Counted from the stretch's first letter, positions 1 through 7,539 are shown. The stretch: DNA of 21,782 bases from a bacterium (GCA_030695785.1 JAUYPR010000017.1:1-21782); one strand, 5' to 3'. Numbers and translations: made by a program. The notes: generated by a model from the letters alone, not told the origin.

Positions 1-245
1 ACCCGATCCCACAACGGTTTCTCCGCCCATCCCTGTTGCGCAATAGCTGCGGTTTTGACGGCTGATTCAACTTCGGATTTGGTGACGATTTGAATGCGGC
101 CCACCAGATGGTCGTCAATGGGTGAGTGAATATCCAGGGTCTGCGTGGAACCCGACGTCACCCACCGCCCGTGCAGCAAAAACTTATACGTTGGTGGCCC
201 GCCAGCTGGCGGGAGTGTTCGGATTGGTGCGAAGAAGACAGACAT
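1..245 (-). CDS. Aldehyde dehydrogenase, GAPN-like, N-terminal part (cut by window edge)
   Basis: Only about the first 81 codons are inside the window. From the ATG at 245 the protein runs through a short leader to YKFLLHGRWV, then HSPIDDHLVGRIQ and a helix with AIAQQGW, which is the usual start of an NAD(P)-dependent aldehyde dehydrogenase. The SPID..VGR wording resembles archaeal-type non-phosphorylating glyceraldehyde-3-phosphate dehydrogenase (GAPN), which oxidises glyceraldehyde 3-phosphate straight to 3-phosphoglycerate; the catalytic Cys and Glu are not in view, so the substrate is inferred. The start is supported by AGAAGGG five bases upstream. It overlaps the end of the FAD oxidoreductase gene by 62 bp in another frame, so the two are probably translationally linked. 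A perfect 16-bp palindrome lies in the overlap. Confidence 0.75.
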   Translation of the reverse strand, partial: MSVFFAPIRTLPPAGGPPTYKFLLHGRWVTSGSTQTLDIHSPIDDHLVGRIQIVTKSEVESAVKTAAIAQQGWAEKPLWDR

Positions 246-1461
246 AAGAACCCTTCTCTAGTGTAGCACGCAAAGACAGCAGGTCAACGTGATCTTGAAT
301 AAGCTGCGTCAACGGTCCTCGGAGTTGAGGGAGGTTGCACAGGGTTGCGCCCACGAGACGGTTCTTGTATAAAAGAAGCCGCCCGCGTTCTTTCTTTGCA
401 GTATCGCCAACAACCACTGTTTCGATATCCGGAGTCAGCTCAAAATCACCGACGAACGAAAGTGAGCACCCAAACAGCTGGACCGTATACGCGGTGACTA
501 AGTGATAAGGCTGGCGTTCCTTTCCAACCATATTCACCCCGGCGGTCCGCCCTTGTTCTTGGCTGTTCGTCCAGTTGCCGACTTTATGGTGAATCCCGGC
601 ATTGACGTCAAAAAAGACCGCGGTGTCCCCAGCAGCCCAAATGTCAGCCATCGACGTCTCCAGGTACTCATTCGTCTCTACACCGCCCTGTTTGACATTC
701 AACCCGGCCGACCGGAAAAGGCTGGAATCTGCGTGCACGCCGATGCCGAGACCGATCAAATCTGCCGTAATGACTCTGCCGCTTAAAAGCTGCAGGCTGG
801 TGGTATGCGTTTCCCGGCTCACTGCAACCACTTCTTCGTTATACAGAATCGTGAGACCCGCATCGATCATCGCGGTTTCAAATATTCGGCTGCTTTCTTC
901 ATCCAGTAACCCCCAAAAGAAATGCGGCTCACGCACCACCAGGGTTGTTTTCCAGCCTGCGGCAAGGAAAATTGGCACTAAATCCGTACAAATAAATCCA
1001 CCCCCAACCGCAACTGCATGTTTTTCCTCGCCTCGGGCGAGAAGATACTTCATTTTGCGGCCATCTTCTAATGTCCATAACGGCACTGCGTTGGGGACAC
1101 TTCCCCCTGGAATATCCCATGTATTCGGAACGCCGCCGGTGGAAATGAGGAGTTTGTTGTACTCAATAACCTCGTTATTGTTCAGTTCGACACGTCGATT
1201 CACAGGATCGATGCTGGTCGCGCGCACCTTTTCGATCCGCCCGATCTTTTGCTCGTCATACCAGGAACGTTGACGCAGATACACTTGCTCTTCGGGAATC
1301 TGGCCTTTCACAAAATGCGGGAGCAACACGCGCGAGTACAAAGGCTCGCCTTCGGAATCAATGACCATAATGGTGCCGGTAGAATCGAGTTTGCGGATGG
1401 TTTCTGCGGCCGTGGTTCCCGCAATCCCCCCCCCGAGAATGAGGTAGTGGGCAGTTTGCAT
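184..1461 (-). CDS. FAD-dependent NAD(P)H oxidoreductase
   Basis: A 425-residue flavoprotein of the pyridine nucleotide-disulfide oxidoreductase class II fold. The N-terminal FAD-binding Rossmann motif is LGGGIAGTTAAETI (about residues 9-22), a second NAD(P)-binding glycine motif VGGGFICTDL is near residues 152-161, and the second FAD motif IWAAGDTA is in the second half. The overall plan resembles nitrite-reductase-like or rubredoxin/ferredoxin reductase subunits. No redox CxxC pair is evident between the motifs, so it is not a thioredoxin or lipoamide reductase. Electron partner unknown; the ferredoxin and KorAB genes further upstream in the same run make a ferredoxin role plausible, but that is inference. 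It follows purQ by 37 bp and has its own extended -10 box 8 bases before the ATG. Confidence 0.8.
   Translation of the reverse strand: MQTAHYLILGGGIAGTTAAETIRKLDSTGTIMVIDSEGEPLYSRVLLPHFVKGQIPEEQVYLRQRSWYDEQKIGRIEKVRATSIDPVNRRVELNNNEVIEYNKLLISTGGVPNTWDIPGGSVPNAVPLWTLEDGRKMKYLLARGEEKHAVAVGGGFICTDLVPIFLAAGWKTTLVVREPHFFWGLLDEESSRIFETAMIDAGLTILYNEEVVAVSRETHTTSLQLLSGRVITADLIGLGIGVHADSSLFRSAGLNVKQGGVETNEYLETSMADIWAAGDTAVFFDVNAGIHHKVGNWTNSQEQGRTAGVNMVGKERQPYHLVTAYTVQLFGCSLSFVGDFELTPDIETVVVGDTAKKERGRLLLYKNRLVGATLCNLPQLRGPLTQLIQDHVDLLSLRATLEKGSYVCLLRTNPNTPASWRATNV
198..213. repeat. Perfect 16-bp palindrome in a gene overlap
   Basis: CCCGCCAG is followed directly by its reverse complement CTGGCGGG. It is read in two frames: as PASWR near the C-terminus of the FAD oxidoreductase and as LPPAGG near the N-terminus of the aldehyde dehydrogenase. 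It may be a dispersed palindromic repeat inserted at a gene end; there is no T-run, so it is not a simple terminator. Confidence 0.6.
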
Positions 1462-1469
1462 GTCTTTCT

Positions 1470-1478
1470 ATTGTATCA
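1470..1478 (-). promoter_or_regulatory. Extended -10 promoter of the FAD oxidoreductase gene
   Basis: Read on the minus strand this is TGATACAAT, a TGn extended -10 hexamer (TACAAT). Only 8 bases separate it from the ATG at 1461, so transcription would begin at or next to the start codon. No good -35 is seen. The identical nonamer precedes two other genes in the window (15493-15501 and 15518-15526). Confidence 0.55.
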
Positions 1479-1498
1479 GTTGAGGAGAAAAACCCGAT

Positions 1499-2287
1499 TT
1501 ACATTTGCGCTGCATAACGCACTATACTCTTAAACAAAGGCAGCCCGTGTGGTTCAATATCTTCCATTCTGCGCCAGTTTGGATATTGAGTCCGACGAAT
1601 AAAACGCTCCGGATGCGGCATTAAGCCCAAAATCCTTCCAGTTGGATCACAAATTCCCGCAATTGCATTGAGTGACCCATTCGGATTCAATGGATATGCT
1701 TGGGTCGGCTCTCCCAACACATCCACGTAGCGAAACACGACTAGGCCTTGATTTTCAAGACGCTCCATTGTTTCACCAGGAGCAAAGAACTTGCCCTCTC
1801 CATGGGCGACTTGAAACGTTACGACCTCATGCAGTTCGCCGGCAAAGACACATCGACTTTTGTCATTCACTTTCAAATTGACCCACCGACATTCAAAATG
1901 GCCGGAATCATTGTCGGCGAGCGTTGCGTGCATCTGGTCAAGCGTTCCAAATGGAAGAAGTCCTGTCCGCACCAACACCTGAAACCCATTACATACACCC
2001 AAAACGAGACCTTTCCGCTGCTCTACAAAGTCATTGATTTGATCAGCAAGAAATGTCGTTAACTCAAGCGCAAGAATTTTTCCTGAGCGAATATCATCGC
2101 CGTATGAAAAACCTCCAGGGATATCAAGGATGTGGAAATTTTGCAGTCGAATATCACCTGACCGTAACTCATTGACGTGAACCAGCGACGGCCGTCCTCC
2201 AGCCAATGCAAATGCATGCATTTTTTCTTCATCACAATTAATACCATCCGTTTTCAATACGCAAATGCGTGGACCCCGCTCGTTCAT
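1499..2287 (-). CDS. purQ: Phosphoribosylformylglycinamidine synthase, glutaminase subunit
   Basis: A 262-residue class I glutamine amidotransferase that releases ammonia from glutamine for FGAM formation by PurL in de novo purine synthesis. The nucleophile is Cys99 in GVCNGFQ, and the His/Glu of the triad are His225 and Glu227 in PHPER. The early LKTDGINCDEE and DIPGGFSYGDD segments are typical of PurQ. It is somewhat longer than the usual 220-230 residue PurQ, like the forms that pair with long PurL proteins. The ATG at 2287 overlaps the TGA of purL by 4 bp, so the two subunits are almost certainly translationally coupled. The gene ends with TAA at 1499. Confidence 0.95.
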   Translation of the reverse strand: MNERGPRICVLKTDGINCDEEKMHAFALAGGRPSLVHVNELRSGDIRLQNFHILDIPGGFSYGDDIRSGKILALELTTFLADQINDFVEQRKGLVLGVCNGFQVLVRTGLLPFGTLDQMHATLADNDSGHFECRWVNLKVNDKSRCVFAGELHEVVTFQVAHGEGKFFAPGETMERLENQGLVVFRYVDVLGEPTQAYPLNPNGSLNAIAGICDPTGRILGLMPHPERFIRRTQYPNWRRMEDIEPHGLPLFKSIVRYAAQM

Positions 2288-5142
2288 TGGAAAACTTTCT
2301 GCAAAGGAGATTTCCAGGCCTGCTTCAACTCGTCAATCGATACCGTCAACGGGCCTGCGTCATTCGATGTAAGACGTAATTCTTTCTCGCGTGTTGTTTT
2401 TCCAAGAACTATATACGGATATGGTAGCTCGCTAAAAAGGTCGTCGGCTACTGCTTCATTCTCAACTTCAATCACAAAACAACCGGCTGTTTCATTAAAC
2501 AAAAAGACATCTGGATCGACAACATATCGAGGGAGGGTAACTATTGCGCCAATATCTCCCCCAAATGACATCTCGCATACTGCACTCAATACTCCACCCT
2601 CACTGACATCATGACACGACAAGACCTTCCCGGTCTGAATCGCGTGGTGCACTACACGCAGGACATCTGGCAACACGCCGAGATGGACCCTTGGGACCTT
2701 ATTGTTAACCTCACCGTGAACATTCCGAACAGGACCAAAAATATCCTCATAGACAGACCCACCCATGCTTGGATCAAGATGACCGACCAACAATAATGTT
2801 GATCCCGGCTTTTTAAAATCAGATGTGACGGTTTTTTCAACATCAGGAATTCTTCCAAATACAGATATGCACAAAACAGGTGGGATCTGAATGACCTGAC
2901 CATTTCCCCGATACGTCGAGGATAAACTATCTTTTCCGGAGATAACCGGACGTTCAAGTGCGTGCATACAATCCACCACTGCGTCGACCGATTCGTCTAA
3001 CGCGCCCATGTACATTTCATCCGGAACAGGGAAGATGTAATTATTGATCAAACACGCTTCGTCTGGGTTTCCCCCAACCGCAACGTAATTCGCCATCGCT
3101 TCGGCAACTGCCCATACGCTTCCCCAATATGGGTCTTTTCTATTCAACACAGGGTTCAATCCATGCGACACAATAAGTCCATACGGTTTTCCCAGAATCG
3201 GTGTAATCACCACAGCATCATTTGGACCATCGTGATAGATACCTCCAAATGGCGAGAGAGCGTTGGTCCCCTGCACCCCATGGTCGTACTGCCGGACAAT
3301 GGATTCTTTTGAACAAACATTTCCGTGAGCCAAGACTTTCTTCAGCGCATCGATCCACCCGATCCACTCATTCCGAAATTCCGGCGTCTCCGGAGCTGCC
3401 ACTGGTTTTTCCCATCTGGCCTTCATCGTCCGTTGTGGCAATCCATGTTTTAAAAAATCGTAGTCCAAATCTGCGATCACGTGTTCTCCAAACATTACCT
3501 GGAGTCGATGACTCCCGTCAAAACATCCCAGGACCGTTGCCTCAACATTGTATTTCCTGCAGATAGCGAGAAAATCTGTTTTGTTGTTCGGGTCAACTGC
3601 AACGACCATCCGCTCCTGCGATTCAGAGAGCCAAATCTCCCATGGCGAGAGGCCTGGATACTTGAGCGACGCGCGGCTTATATCCACTGTCACCCCAACA
3701 TTCTCCCCCATTTCACCGATTGCAGACGAAAATCCAGCTGCCCCACAATCAGTAATGGCGCGAATATAACCGCAGTCTCTCGCTTCGATGATGGCATCCG
3801 CCATCCGCTTTTCTTCTATCGCATTCCCAATTTGAACTGCAGACGCGTTGACATGCGCCGTCCTTTCTGTCATTTCTCCAGATGAAAACGTTGCGCCGTG
3901 AATACCATCGCGACCAGTCTTTCCGCCGATAACCACGACAAAATCACCAACGCGTGGTTGTCCTTTTTGTGCCGATTTTTCAGGAAGGATACCATAGGCA
4001 CCAACAATCACCGATGGTTTTGCTCGAAAATCTGGATGGTAGTGGACGGATCCGTTATTCGTTGGTATCCCCATCCTATTTCCGTAATCTCTGACACCGG
4101 CAACGACGCGCCTTTGGAGGTAGTCGGGATGCAAGCAGCCTTCAGGTAACGTCGCTGGATCCAAGGCAAGTGGTGCAAAACAGAACACGTCGGTCGAAAT
4201 AACGACTTTTGCGCCCTGTCCAGTTCCAAGAATGTCACGGAACACCCCACCGCTTCCTGTCATTGCTCCTCCATAAGGCTCAATGGCTGAAGGGCTGTTG
4301 TGTGTTTCAACCTTTCCACAGATTGCTTGTCCATCATAAAATCGCATGACGCCGGAGTTATCTTCAAAAGCAGATATCACAAGATCGCCAAAATATTGCC
4401 TCGCCGTCTCGGTAATCCTCGTAAAAAGCGGCAGTTTCTCCATTCCATCGACGACAACTTTTGCCTTAAACGTTTTATGCCCACAATGTTCACTCCATCG
4501 GGCTGCAATGATTTCGAGTTCACAATCGGTCGGATTCCGTCCAAGTTTGTTGAAGTAGCGCTGAATGACCTGCATTTCTTCAAGATTGAGAAAAAGCTTA
4601 TCTTTCGACAACTCCAGGAGCTGCTGATCGATCGCCTCTCGGATTGGAACGGTCGCCACTAAACCAGCTTCACCTGTAATGAGAAGTGTTCGTGGAGGCT
4701 TTACAACAACATGTTCAACGGTCTTATTCATCAATAAACGTTGAACAATTTGATCGACCTCTGCTGCACTCACTGAACCGTAAAACGCATACTCTGTACT
4801 GGAATCTGCAGCAACGAGGCCGATACCAAGATCTCTTGCCGCTTTGAGGATGGATGCAGATTCTGGGTTCATGACTCCCGGTTTATACGCAACTTCAACG
4901 ACCTTTTGGGTATCGATAACGAGAGGTTTGTTGACGGCAACAGTTTGATCGATCGGTTCAACAAAAAGAGCCCGGGCTAATCTTTGTGCTTCCTCTTCAG
5001 TGATACCTTCAAGTCGGTAAACGCGCGCAGTTTTGACATCTTGCAGTGCAGGTATACCAATCGTCCGCTGAGCTTCGGAGAACACTCCGCGTCCTTTCAC
5101 ATCTCGACCAATAGATCCAACTCGAATTTCTTGTAATGCCAT
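2284..5142 (-). CDS. purL: Phosphoribosylformylglycinamidine synthase, synthetase subunit with fused PurS-like head
   Basis: A 952-residue FGAM synthase without a glutaminase domain. Residues about 1-70 and 80-150 look like two PurS-like halves (KTARVYRLEGITEEEA; VVEVAYKPGVMNPES), replacing the separate PurS subunit of Bacillus-type complexes. The catalytic part starts near residue 188, with WSEHCGHKTFKAKV (216 on), ETHNSPSAIEPYGGAMTGSGG, ITDCGAAGFSSA and SESQERM, and in the second half SGKDSLSSTYRG and SCHDVSEGG. It takes FGAR, ATP and ammonia to FGAM. Length is between the small PurL (about 740) and the fused large PurL (about 1300). It starts 7 bp after purN and overlaps purQ by 4 bp, forming purN-purL-purQ. 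Confidence 0.95.
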   Translation of the reverse strand: MALQEIRVGSIGRDVKGRGVFSEAQRTIGIPALQDVKTARVYRLEGITEEEAQRLARALFVEPIDQTVAVNKPLVIDTQKVVEVAYKPGVMNPESASILKAARDLGIGLVAADSSTEYAFYGSVSAAEVDQIVQRLLMNKTVEHVVVKPPRTLLITGEAGLVATVPIREAIDQQLLELSKDKLFLNLEEMQVIQRYFNKLGRNPTDCELEIIAARWSEHCGHKTFKAKVVVDGMEKLPLFTRITETARQYFGDLVISAFEDNSGVMRFYDGQAICGKVETHNSPSAIEPYGGAMTGSGGVFRDILGTGQGAKVVISTDVFCFAPLALDPATLPEGCLHPDYLQRRVVAGVRDYGNRMGIPTNNGSVHYHPDFRAKPSVIVGAYGILPEKSAQKGQPRVGDFVVVIGGKTGRDGIHGATFSSGEMTERTAHVNASAVQIGNAIEEKRMADAIIEARDCGYIRAITDCGAAGFSSAIGEMGENVGVTVDISRASLKYPGLSPWEIWLSESQERMVVAVDPNNKTDFLAICRKYNVEATVLGCFDGSHRLQVMFGEHVIADLDYDFLKHGLPQRTMKARWEKPVAAPETPEFRNEWIGWIDALKKVLAHGNVCSKESIVRQYDHGVQGTNALSPFGGIYHDGPNDAVVITPILGKPYGLIVSHGLNPVLNRKDPYWGSVWAVAEAMANYVAVGGNPDEACLINNYIFPVPDEMYMGALDESVDAVVDCMHALERPVISGKDSLSSTYRGNGQVIQIPPVLCISVFGRIPDVEKTVTSDFKKPGSTLLLVGHLDPSMGGSVYEDIFGPVRNVHGEVNNKVPRVHLGVLPDVLRVVHHAIQTGKVLSCHDVSEGGVLSAVCEMSFGGDIGAIVTLPRYVVDPDVFLFNETAGCFVIEVENEAVADDLFSELPYPYIVLGKTTREKELRLTSNDAGPLTVSIDELKQAWKSPLQKVFQ

Positions 5143-5149
5143 AGCAAGA

Positions 5150-5878
5150 CTACCCGTGCGGATACAATATCCTTGCAGTCCTTTTTGCTAAAAGTAAGAT
5201 TTGTTCTTCTTCTGGCCGAATCAATCCTTCAATTCTGGGTGCCTCATTCACGTTTCCATCTACAACATCTTTCAGTAATGCTATTTGCGTTCTGTGTTCT
5301 ATTGGTAAGACGCGTTGCTGGAGATCATCAACCGTATCCTCCGGATGAATCTCGACTCTGCTCGAACGTACAACAGCCCCCCGGTCATATTTCTTGTGAA
5401 CCCGTTGTGCTACCGCTTCGGTCCAAAAATCTCTCCCCGTCATTCTTCGAAAAAGAAGCACTGCGGCGTGGACCCGCCGGCCGAACATTCCTTTTCCGCC
5501 AAACTCTGGGACCGGCCCGGGATGTTGATTAAACATTGCATTTGGATACGCATCAATGACAACACTGGGGGTTAGGGGGAGCCAACCATTCTGCGTCACT
5601 ACTGTCACACCGTGTTCTTTTAATGCGCGCAACAACGCCAAGCCAAATCTCTCTTGGTCTACTCTTCCATGACCGCCGCCAAACATATCTGGATTGACGA
5701 CGACAATATCTGTATCAGGGATGCCTAACTTTCTCGCTTTCTCTATTCCGCCCGCAGAAGGAGTACTTGAGATGACACAAGCAATATCCAAGGAGACCTC
5801 TCCCGTTTGGCAAGCCTTCACCATTTCTTGCATAGTTGTTCCGCCGCCAGAAATAAGGGACGCCCAGCGTTCTTTCAT
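5150..5878 (-). CDS. purN: Phosphoribosylglycinamide formyltransferase
   Basis: A 242-residue GART-type enzyme that transfers a formyl group from 10-formyl-THF to GAR, two steps before FGAM in purine synthesis. The phosphate loop is ISGGGTTMQ (9-17). The catalytic residues appear as Asn117 and His119 in FNQHPGPVPEFGGKGMFG and Asp165 in KYDRGAVV. It is longer than E. coli PurN (212) and has the FGGKGM variant loop, so it is a divergent branch, but the three catalytic residues are present. It leads the purN-purL-purQ group. Upstream sequence contains a relic of the ferredoxin gene and a GATAAT box 8 bases before the ATG. Confidence 0.92.
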   Translation of the reverse strand: MKERWASLISGGGTTMQEMVKACQTGEVSLDIACVISSTPSAGGIEKARKLGIPDTDIVVVNPDMFGGGHGRVDQERFGLALLRALKEHGVTVVTQNGWLPLTPSVVIDAYPNAMFNQHPGPVPEFGGKGMFGRRVHAAVLLFRRMTGRDFWTEAVAQRVHKKYDRGAVVRSSRVEIHPEDTVDDLQQRVLPIEHRTQIALLKDVVDGNVNEAPRIEGLIRPEEEQILLLAKRTARILYPHG

Positions 5879-5886
5879 GAAGTTAG

Positions 5887-5892
5887 ATTATC
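5887..5892 (-). promoter_or_regulatory. Putative -10 box of purN
   Basis: GATAAT on the minus strand lies 8 bases before the purN ATG. No convincing -35 at 16-18 bp was found. If used, the transcript would be nearly leaderless. It lies just past the duplicated ferredoxin fragment, so purN may have its own promoter downstream of the inserted toxin-antitoxin cassette. Confidence 0.4.
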
Positions 5893-5899
5893 ACGATCG

Positions 5900-5952
5900 T
5901 CAAGGGTAGATTTGGTTGCCTTGCTCGTCGTGAATGAAGATAGCGGCAACCG
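5900..5952 (-). repeat. Direct repeat, relic of the ferredoxin gene 3' end (copy A)
   Basis: This 53-bp stretch matches 6665-6717 at 51 of 53 positions. On the minus strand it still reads VAAIFIHDEQGNQIYP followed by TGA, the last residues of the ferredoxin encoded at 6665-6925, but has no start of its own. Both mismatches (5909 vs 6674, 5942 vs 6707) are synonymous third-position changes. Together with copy B it brackets the toxin-antitoxin genes. Confidence 0.95.
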
Positions 5953-5956
5953 ATCT

Positions 5957-6232
5957 CTACACTGGTCTGAATTGAATCTGAAGAGAAAGGTGTAACGCGT
6001 CGGCAATCCTTTTAAGAAAAGACAGAGATGGCGTTGTTTTAGCATTCTCGACTCTCGAAATTACCGACTGTTTCGTATGCAACTTCGTTGCGAGTTCTTT
6101 CTGGGTAAAACCCTTGTCGATTCTGGCTTCAATAATGACCCTCGCGATTTGAAATTCAAGCTCTGTTTCTTTCAGGGCTTTTCGGAACTCAGGGTTTTTT
6201 AACAATTGTTGTTTATGTGTTTTCCAGTTCAT
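5957..6232 (-). CDS. HTH-type antitoxin (XRE family, HigA-like)
   Basis: A 91-residue protein with a Cro/C1-type helix-turn-helix: ARIDKGFTQKELATKLHTKQ (about 36-55) followed by SVISRVENAKTTPSLSFLKRIADALH. It sits 46 bp downstream of a RelE/HigB-like toxin on the same strand, the toxin-first order of HigBA systems. The likely role is to bind and neutralise the toxin and to repress the locus. It has its own promoter-like sequence (6239-6267) with TTGC...GCAA arms that could be its operator. The TAG stop is only 4 bp before the relic repeat at 5952, so the cassette boundary hugs the gene. Confidence 0.88.
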   Translation of the reverse strand: MNWKTHKQQLLKNPEFRKALKETELEFQIARVIIEARIDKGFTQKELATKLHTKQSVISRVENAKTTPSLSFLKRIADALHLSLQIQFRPV

Positions 6233-6238
6233 ACATAA

Positions 6239-6267
6239 AGCATATCACAATTTTGCTATATATGCAA
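6239..6267 (-). promoter_or_regulatory. Antitoxin promoter and possible operator
   Basis: On the minus strand TTGCAT (6267-6262), a 17-bp spacer and TATGCT (6244-6239, preceded by TGA) form a -35/extended -10 pair that ends 6 bases before the antitoxin ATG at 6232. The -35 lies within a TTGC-7-GCAA inverted repeat (6253-6267), a reasonable autoregulatory site for the HTH antitoxin. It would make antitoxin independently of toxin. Confidence 0.5.
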
Positions 6268-6278
6268 TATCCAAAAGA

Positions 6279-6638
6279 CTAGAGAGATACACGAGAACGA
6301 TATTCTCTCAGTCGTTCGAGCGCGGTCCTTATCTCTCTCTGATCAGTTTTTTGTTTCTTCTTTCGAAAACCATGGAGCAACAAGAAGTTTTTTCCAGTCA
6401 CCGCAACATAAAATATGCGTGTACTGTCGCTTCCTAATATACGAAGTTCCCAGAGATCTGTTCCGGTGACCTTCTTCACATGCGGCTGTCCTAATTGAAT
6501 ACCATACTTTTCGAGAAGATCCAAGGAGTTTGAAACCTTGGATTGTGCCTTTCGGTCTAAACTTTCGATAAAATCATACACTGGAGAAGTACGACTTTGA
6601 GAAGCTTGATAATAAACTACATTCCATCCTTCATCCAT
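6279..6638 (-). CDS. RelE/HigB-like toxin (Gp49/DUF891 type)
   Basis: A 119-residue protein from the ATG at 6638. It has the pattern of the phage-derived Gp49/HigB family: an N-terminal SPVYDFIESLD, a central DLWELRI, a strand RIFYVAV and LLLHGFRKKKQKTDQREI with basic residues near the C-terminus. Such toxins cleave mRNA on the ribosome. A longer reading from 6722 would add 28 residues copied from the ferredoxin end in a different frame and is unlikely; family alignment fits MDEGWNVVYY as the start. No clear Shine-Dalgarno site is seen. It precedes the antitoxin by 46 bp. Gene and flanks look more AT-rich than the neighbours. Confidence 0.85.
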   Translation of the reverse strand: MDEGWNVVYYQASQSRTSPVYDFIESLDRKAQSKVSNSLDLLEKYGIQLGQPHVKKVTGTDLWELRILGSDSTRIFYVAVTGKNFLLLHGFRKKKQKTDQREIRTALERLREYRSRVSL

Positions 6639-6664
6639 CAGAGTAGGTGTGACGTTGCTCTTTT

Positions 6665-6717
6665 TCAAGGGTAAATTTGGTTGCCTTGCTCGTCGTGAAT
6701 GAAGATGGCGGCAACCG
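6665..6717 (-). repeat. Direct repeat, ferredoxin gene 3' end (copy B)
   Basis: The intact partner of 5900-5952, forming the last 53 bases of the functional ferredoxin gene including its TGA. The offset between copies is 765 bp, which is exactly the toxin-antitoxin cassette plus one repeat copy. Confidence 0.95.
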
Positions 6718-6925
6718 GGCACGAGCGAGCCGCGTCTATGATTTCCTGTTTCTTTGTCTCATCGACGTCCAAGGTGAGCTCTGGAGCTGCGTTTGAAGGG
6801 TTTGCCGGATCAATGACGACCGCTTTATTCTGGTCATTAATCTTAAACACGCTTGGAGAAACAACCGTGCACGATGCGGCACCAATACAAATGTTTTGAT
6901 CCACGCGGATTTTAATCTTTGCCAT
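6665..6925 (-). CDS. Small ferredoxin with three cluster cysteines
   Basis: An 86-residue single-cluster ferredoxin of the Pyrococcus/Thermotoga kind. The cluster motif is CIGAASC (Cys13 and Cys19) with Cys69 in SCPVAAI. The second ligand position of the usual CxxCxxC is Ala16, leaving three cysteines, which in relatives goes with a 3Fe-4S or an unstable 4Fe-4S cluster. It probably takes electrons from the upstream KorAB oxidoreductase. It lies 9 bp after the DUF1858 gene at the end of the suf group. Its 3' end is duplicated downstream, beyond a toxin-antitoxin pair. Confidence 0.88.
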   Translation of the reverse strand: MAKIKIRVDQNICIGAASCTVVSPSVFKINDQNKAVVIDPANPSNAAPELTLDVDETKKQEIIDAARSCPVAAIFIHDEQGNQIYP

Positions 6926-6934
6926 ACTTTAACT

Positions 6935-7177
6935 CTACCGCTTCTTTTCGTCTTTTGCAACTGCTTCGTTGACTTCTTTCAACATCTGATCAACCTCTTC
7001 TTCTGATAACCCGTGGAGCAGTGCACCGTTTTCCACCGTGTCAAAGCGGTTGGCAAAACAGCCCACGCAGTGCAGACCATAATCGAGCATCACGCGCGCC
7101 GCCGGTGCGTATTCAATAGCCACCTCACCGAGATTGTCTGCCCGATTGACGTATGGATAGGGGTTTTTTTTCTTCAT
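6935..7177 (-). CDS. DUF1858 redox-disulfide domain protein
   Basis: An 80-residue protein consisting of little more than a DUF1858 domain: NLGEVAIEYAPAARVMLDYGLHCVGCFANRFDTVENGALLHGL, with the CxxC pair Cys37/Cys40. The family is linked to hybrid-cluster proteins and Fe-S or thiol chemistry, but no precise activity is established. The start ATG overlaps the sufU stop by 4 bp, so it is translated with SufU. That tight coupling suggests a role in sulfur or cluster handling (inference). Confidence 0.85.
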   Translation of the reverse strand: MKKKNPYPYVNRADNLGEVAIEYAPAARVMLDYGLHCVGCFANRFDTVENGALLHGLSEEEVDQMLKEVNEAVAKDEKKR

Positions 7178-7527
7178 AAAGCTTTCTTCAATGACTCAAA
7201 TGCAAGCAGTCCGCATCGCACGCGTGAGATCGTTAGCTCGATTCCTAAAAGCGCGCGCATATCCTCTATGGTCATCTTTTTTGCATCTTTGACCGATCGT
7301 CCATGCACATGTTCTGCAAGGATCGACCCTGCGGCTTTACTAATCATACATCCCTCTCCAGCCACACCAATCTTTCCAACCCTTCCATCGTCGATCCGCA
7401 CACTCACCTCGATCCAATCCCCACACAGCGGATTCTCCACTCGCGCCACTGCATCCGCAGGGTCCACCCTCCCCCAATGTCTGGGATACTGCGCATGATC
7501 CAAGATGTGTTCTTGATAAATATTCAT
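7174..7527 (-). CDS. sufU: SufU/IscU-like Fe-S scaffold or sulfur acceptor
   Basis: A 117-residue IscU-fold protein. The three metal/sulfur cysteines and the aspartate are visible: Cys35 and Asp37 in NPLCGDWIEV, Cys60 in GEGCMISKAAGS and Cys105 in RVRCGLLAF. In SufU the protein accepts persulfide sulfur from SufS. It is shorter than Bacillus SufU (about 147), lacking the insert before the third cysteine, so a scaffold role more like IscU is possible. It lies 52 bp after sufS and overlaps the DUF1858 gene by 4 bp. A GGGGAT stretch lies upstream of the ATG, as does a possible extended -10. Confidence 0.9.
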   Translation of the reverse strand: MNIYQEHILDHAQYPRHWGRVDPADAVARVENPLCGDWIEVSVRIDDGRVGKIGVAGEGCMISKAAGSILAEHVHGRSVKDAKKMTIEDMRALLGIELTISRVRCGLLAFESLKKAL

Positions 7528-7539
7528 TTAAATCCCCTA

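Noticed and set aside
602..1273. A 223-codon open frame on the plus strand inside the FAD oxidoreductase gene
   Set aside because: It is antisense to a well-supported flavoprotein and has no recognisable domain, start signal or promoter.
6625..6668. A TTGAAA-17-TACTCT promoter just before the toxin gene
   Set aside because: Its -10 ends only 1 base before the toxin ATG, so a transcript from it would miss the start codon; probably chance, as the TTGA is the ferredoxin stop region.
6639..6722. A longer toxin start at 6722
   Set aside because: It would translate the ferredoxin gene tail out of frame; family comparison supports the ATG at 6638.
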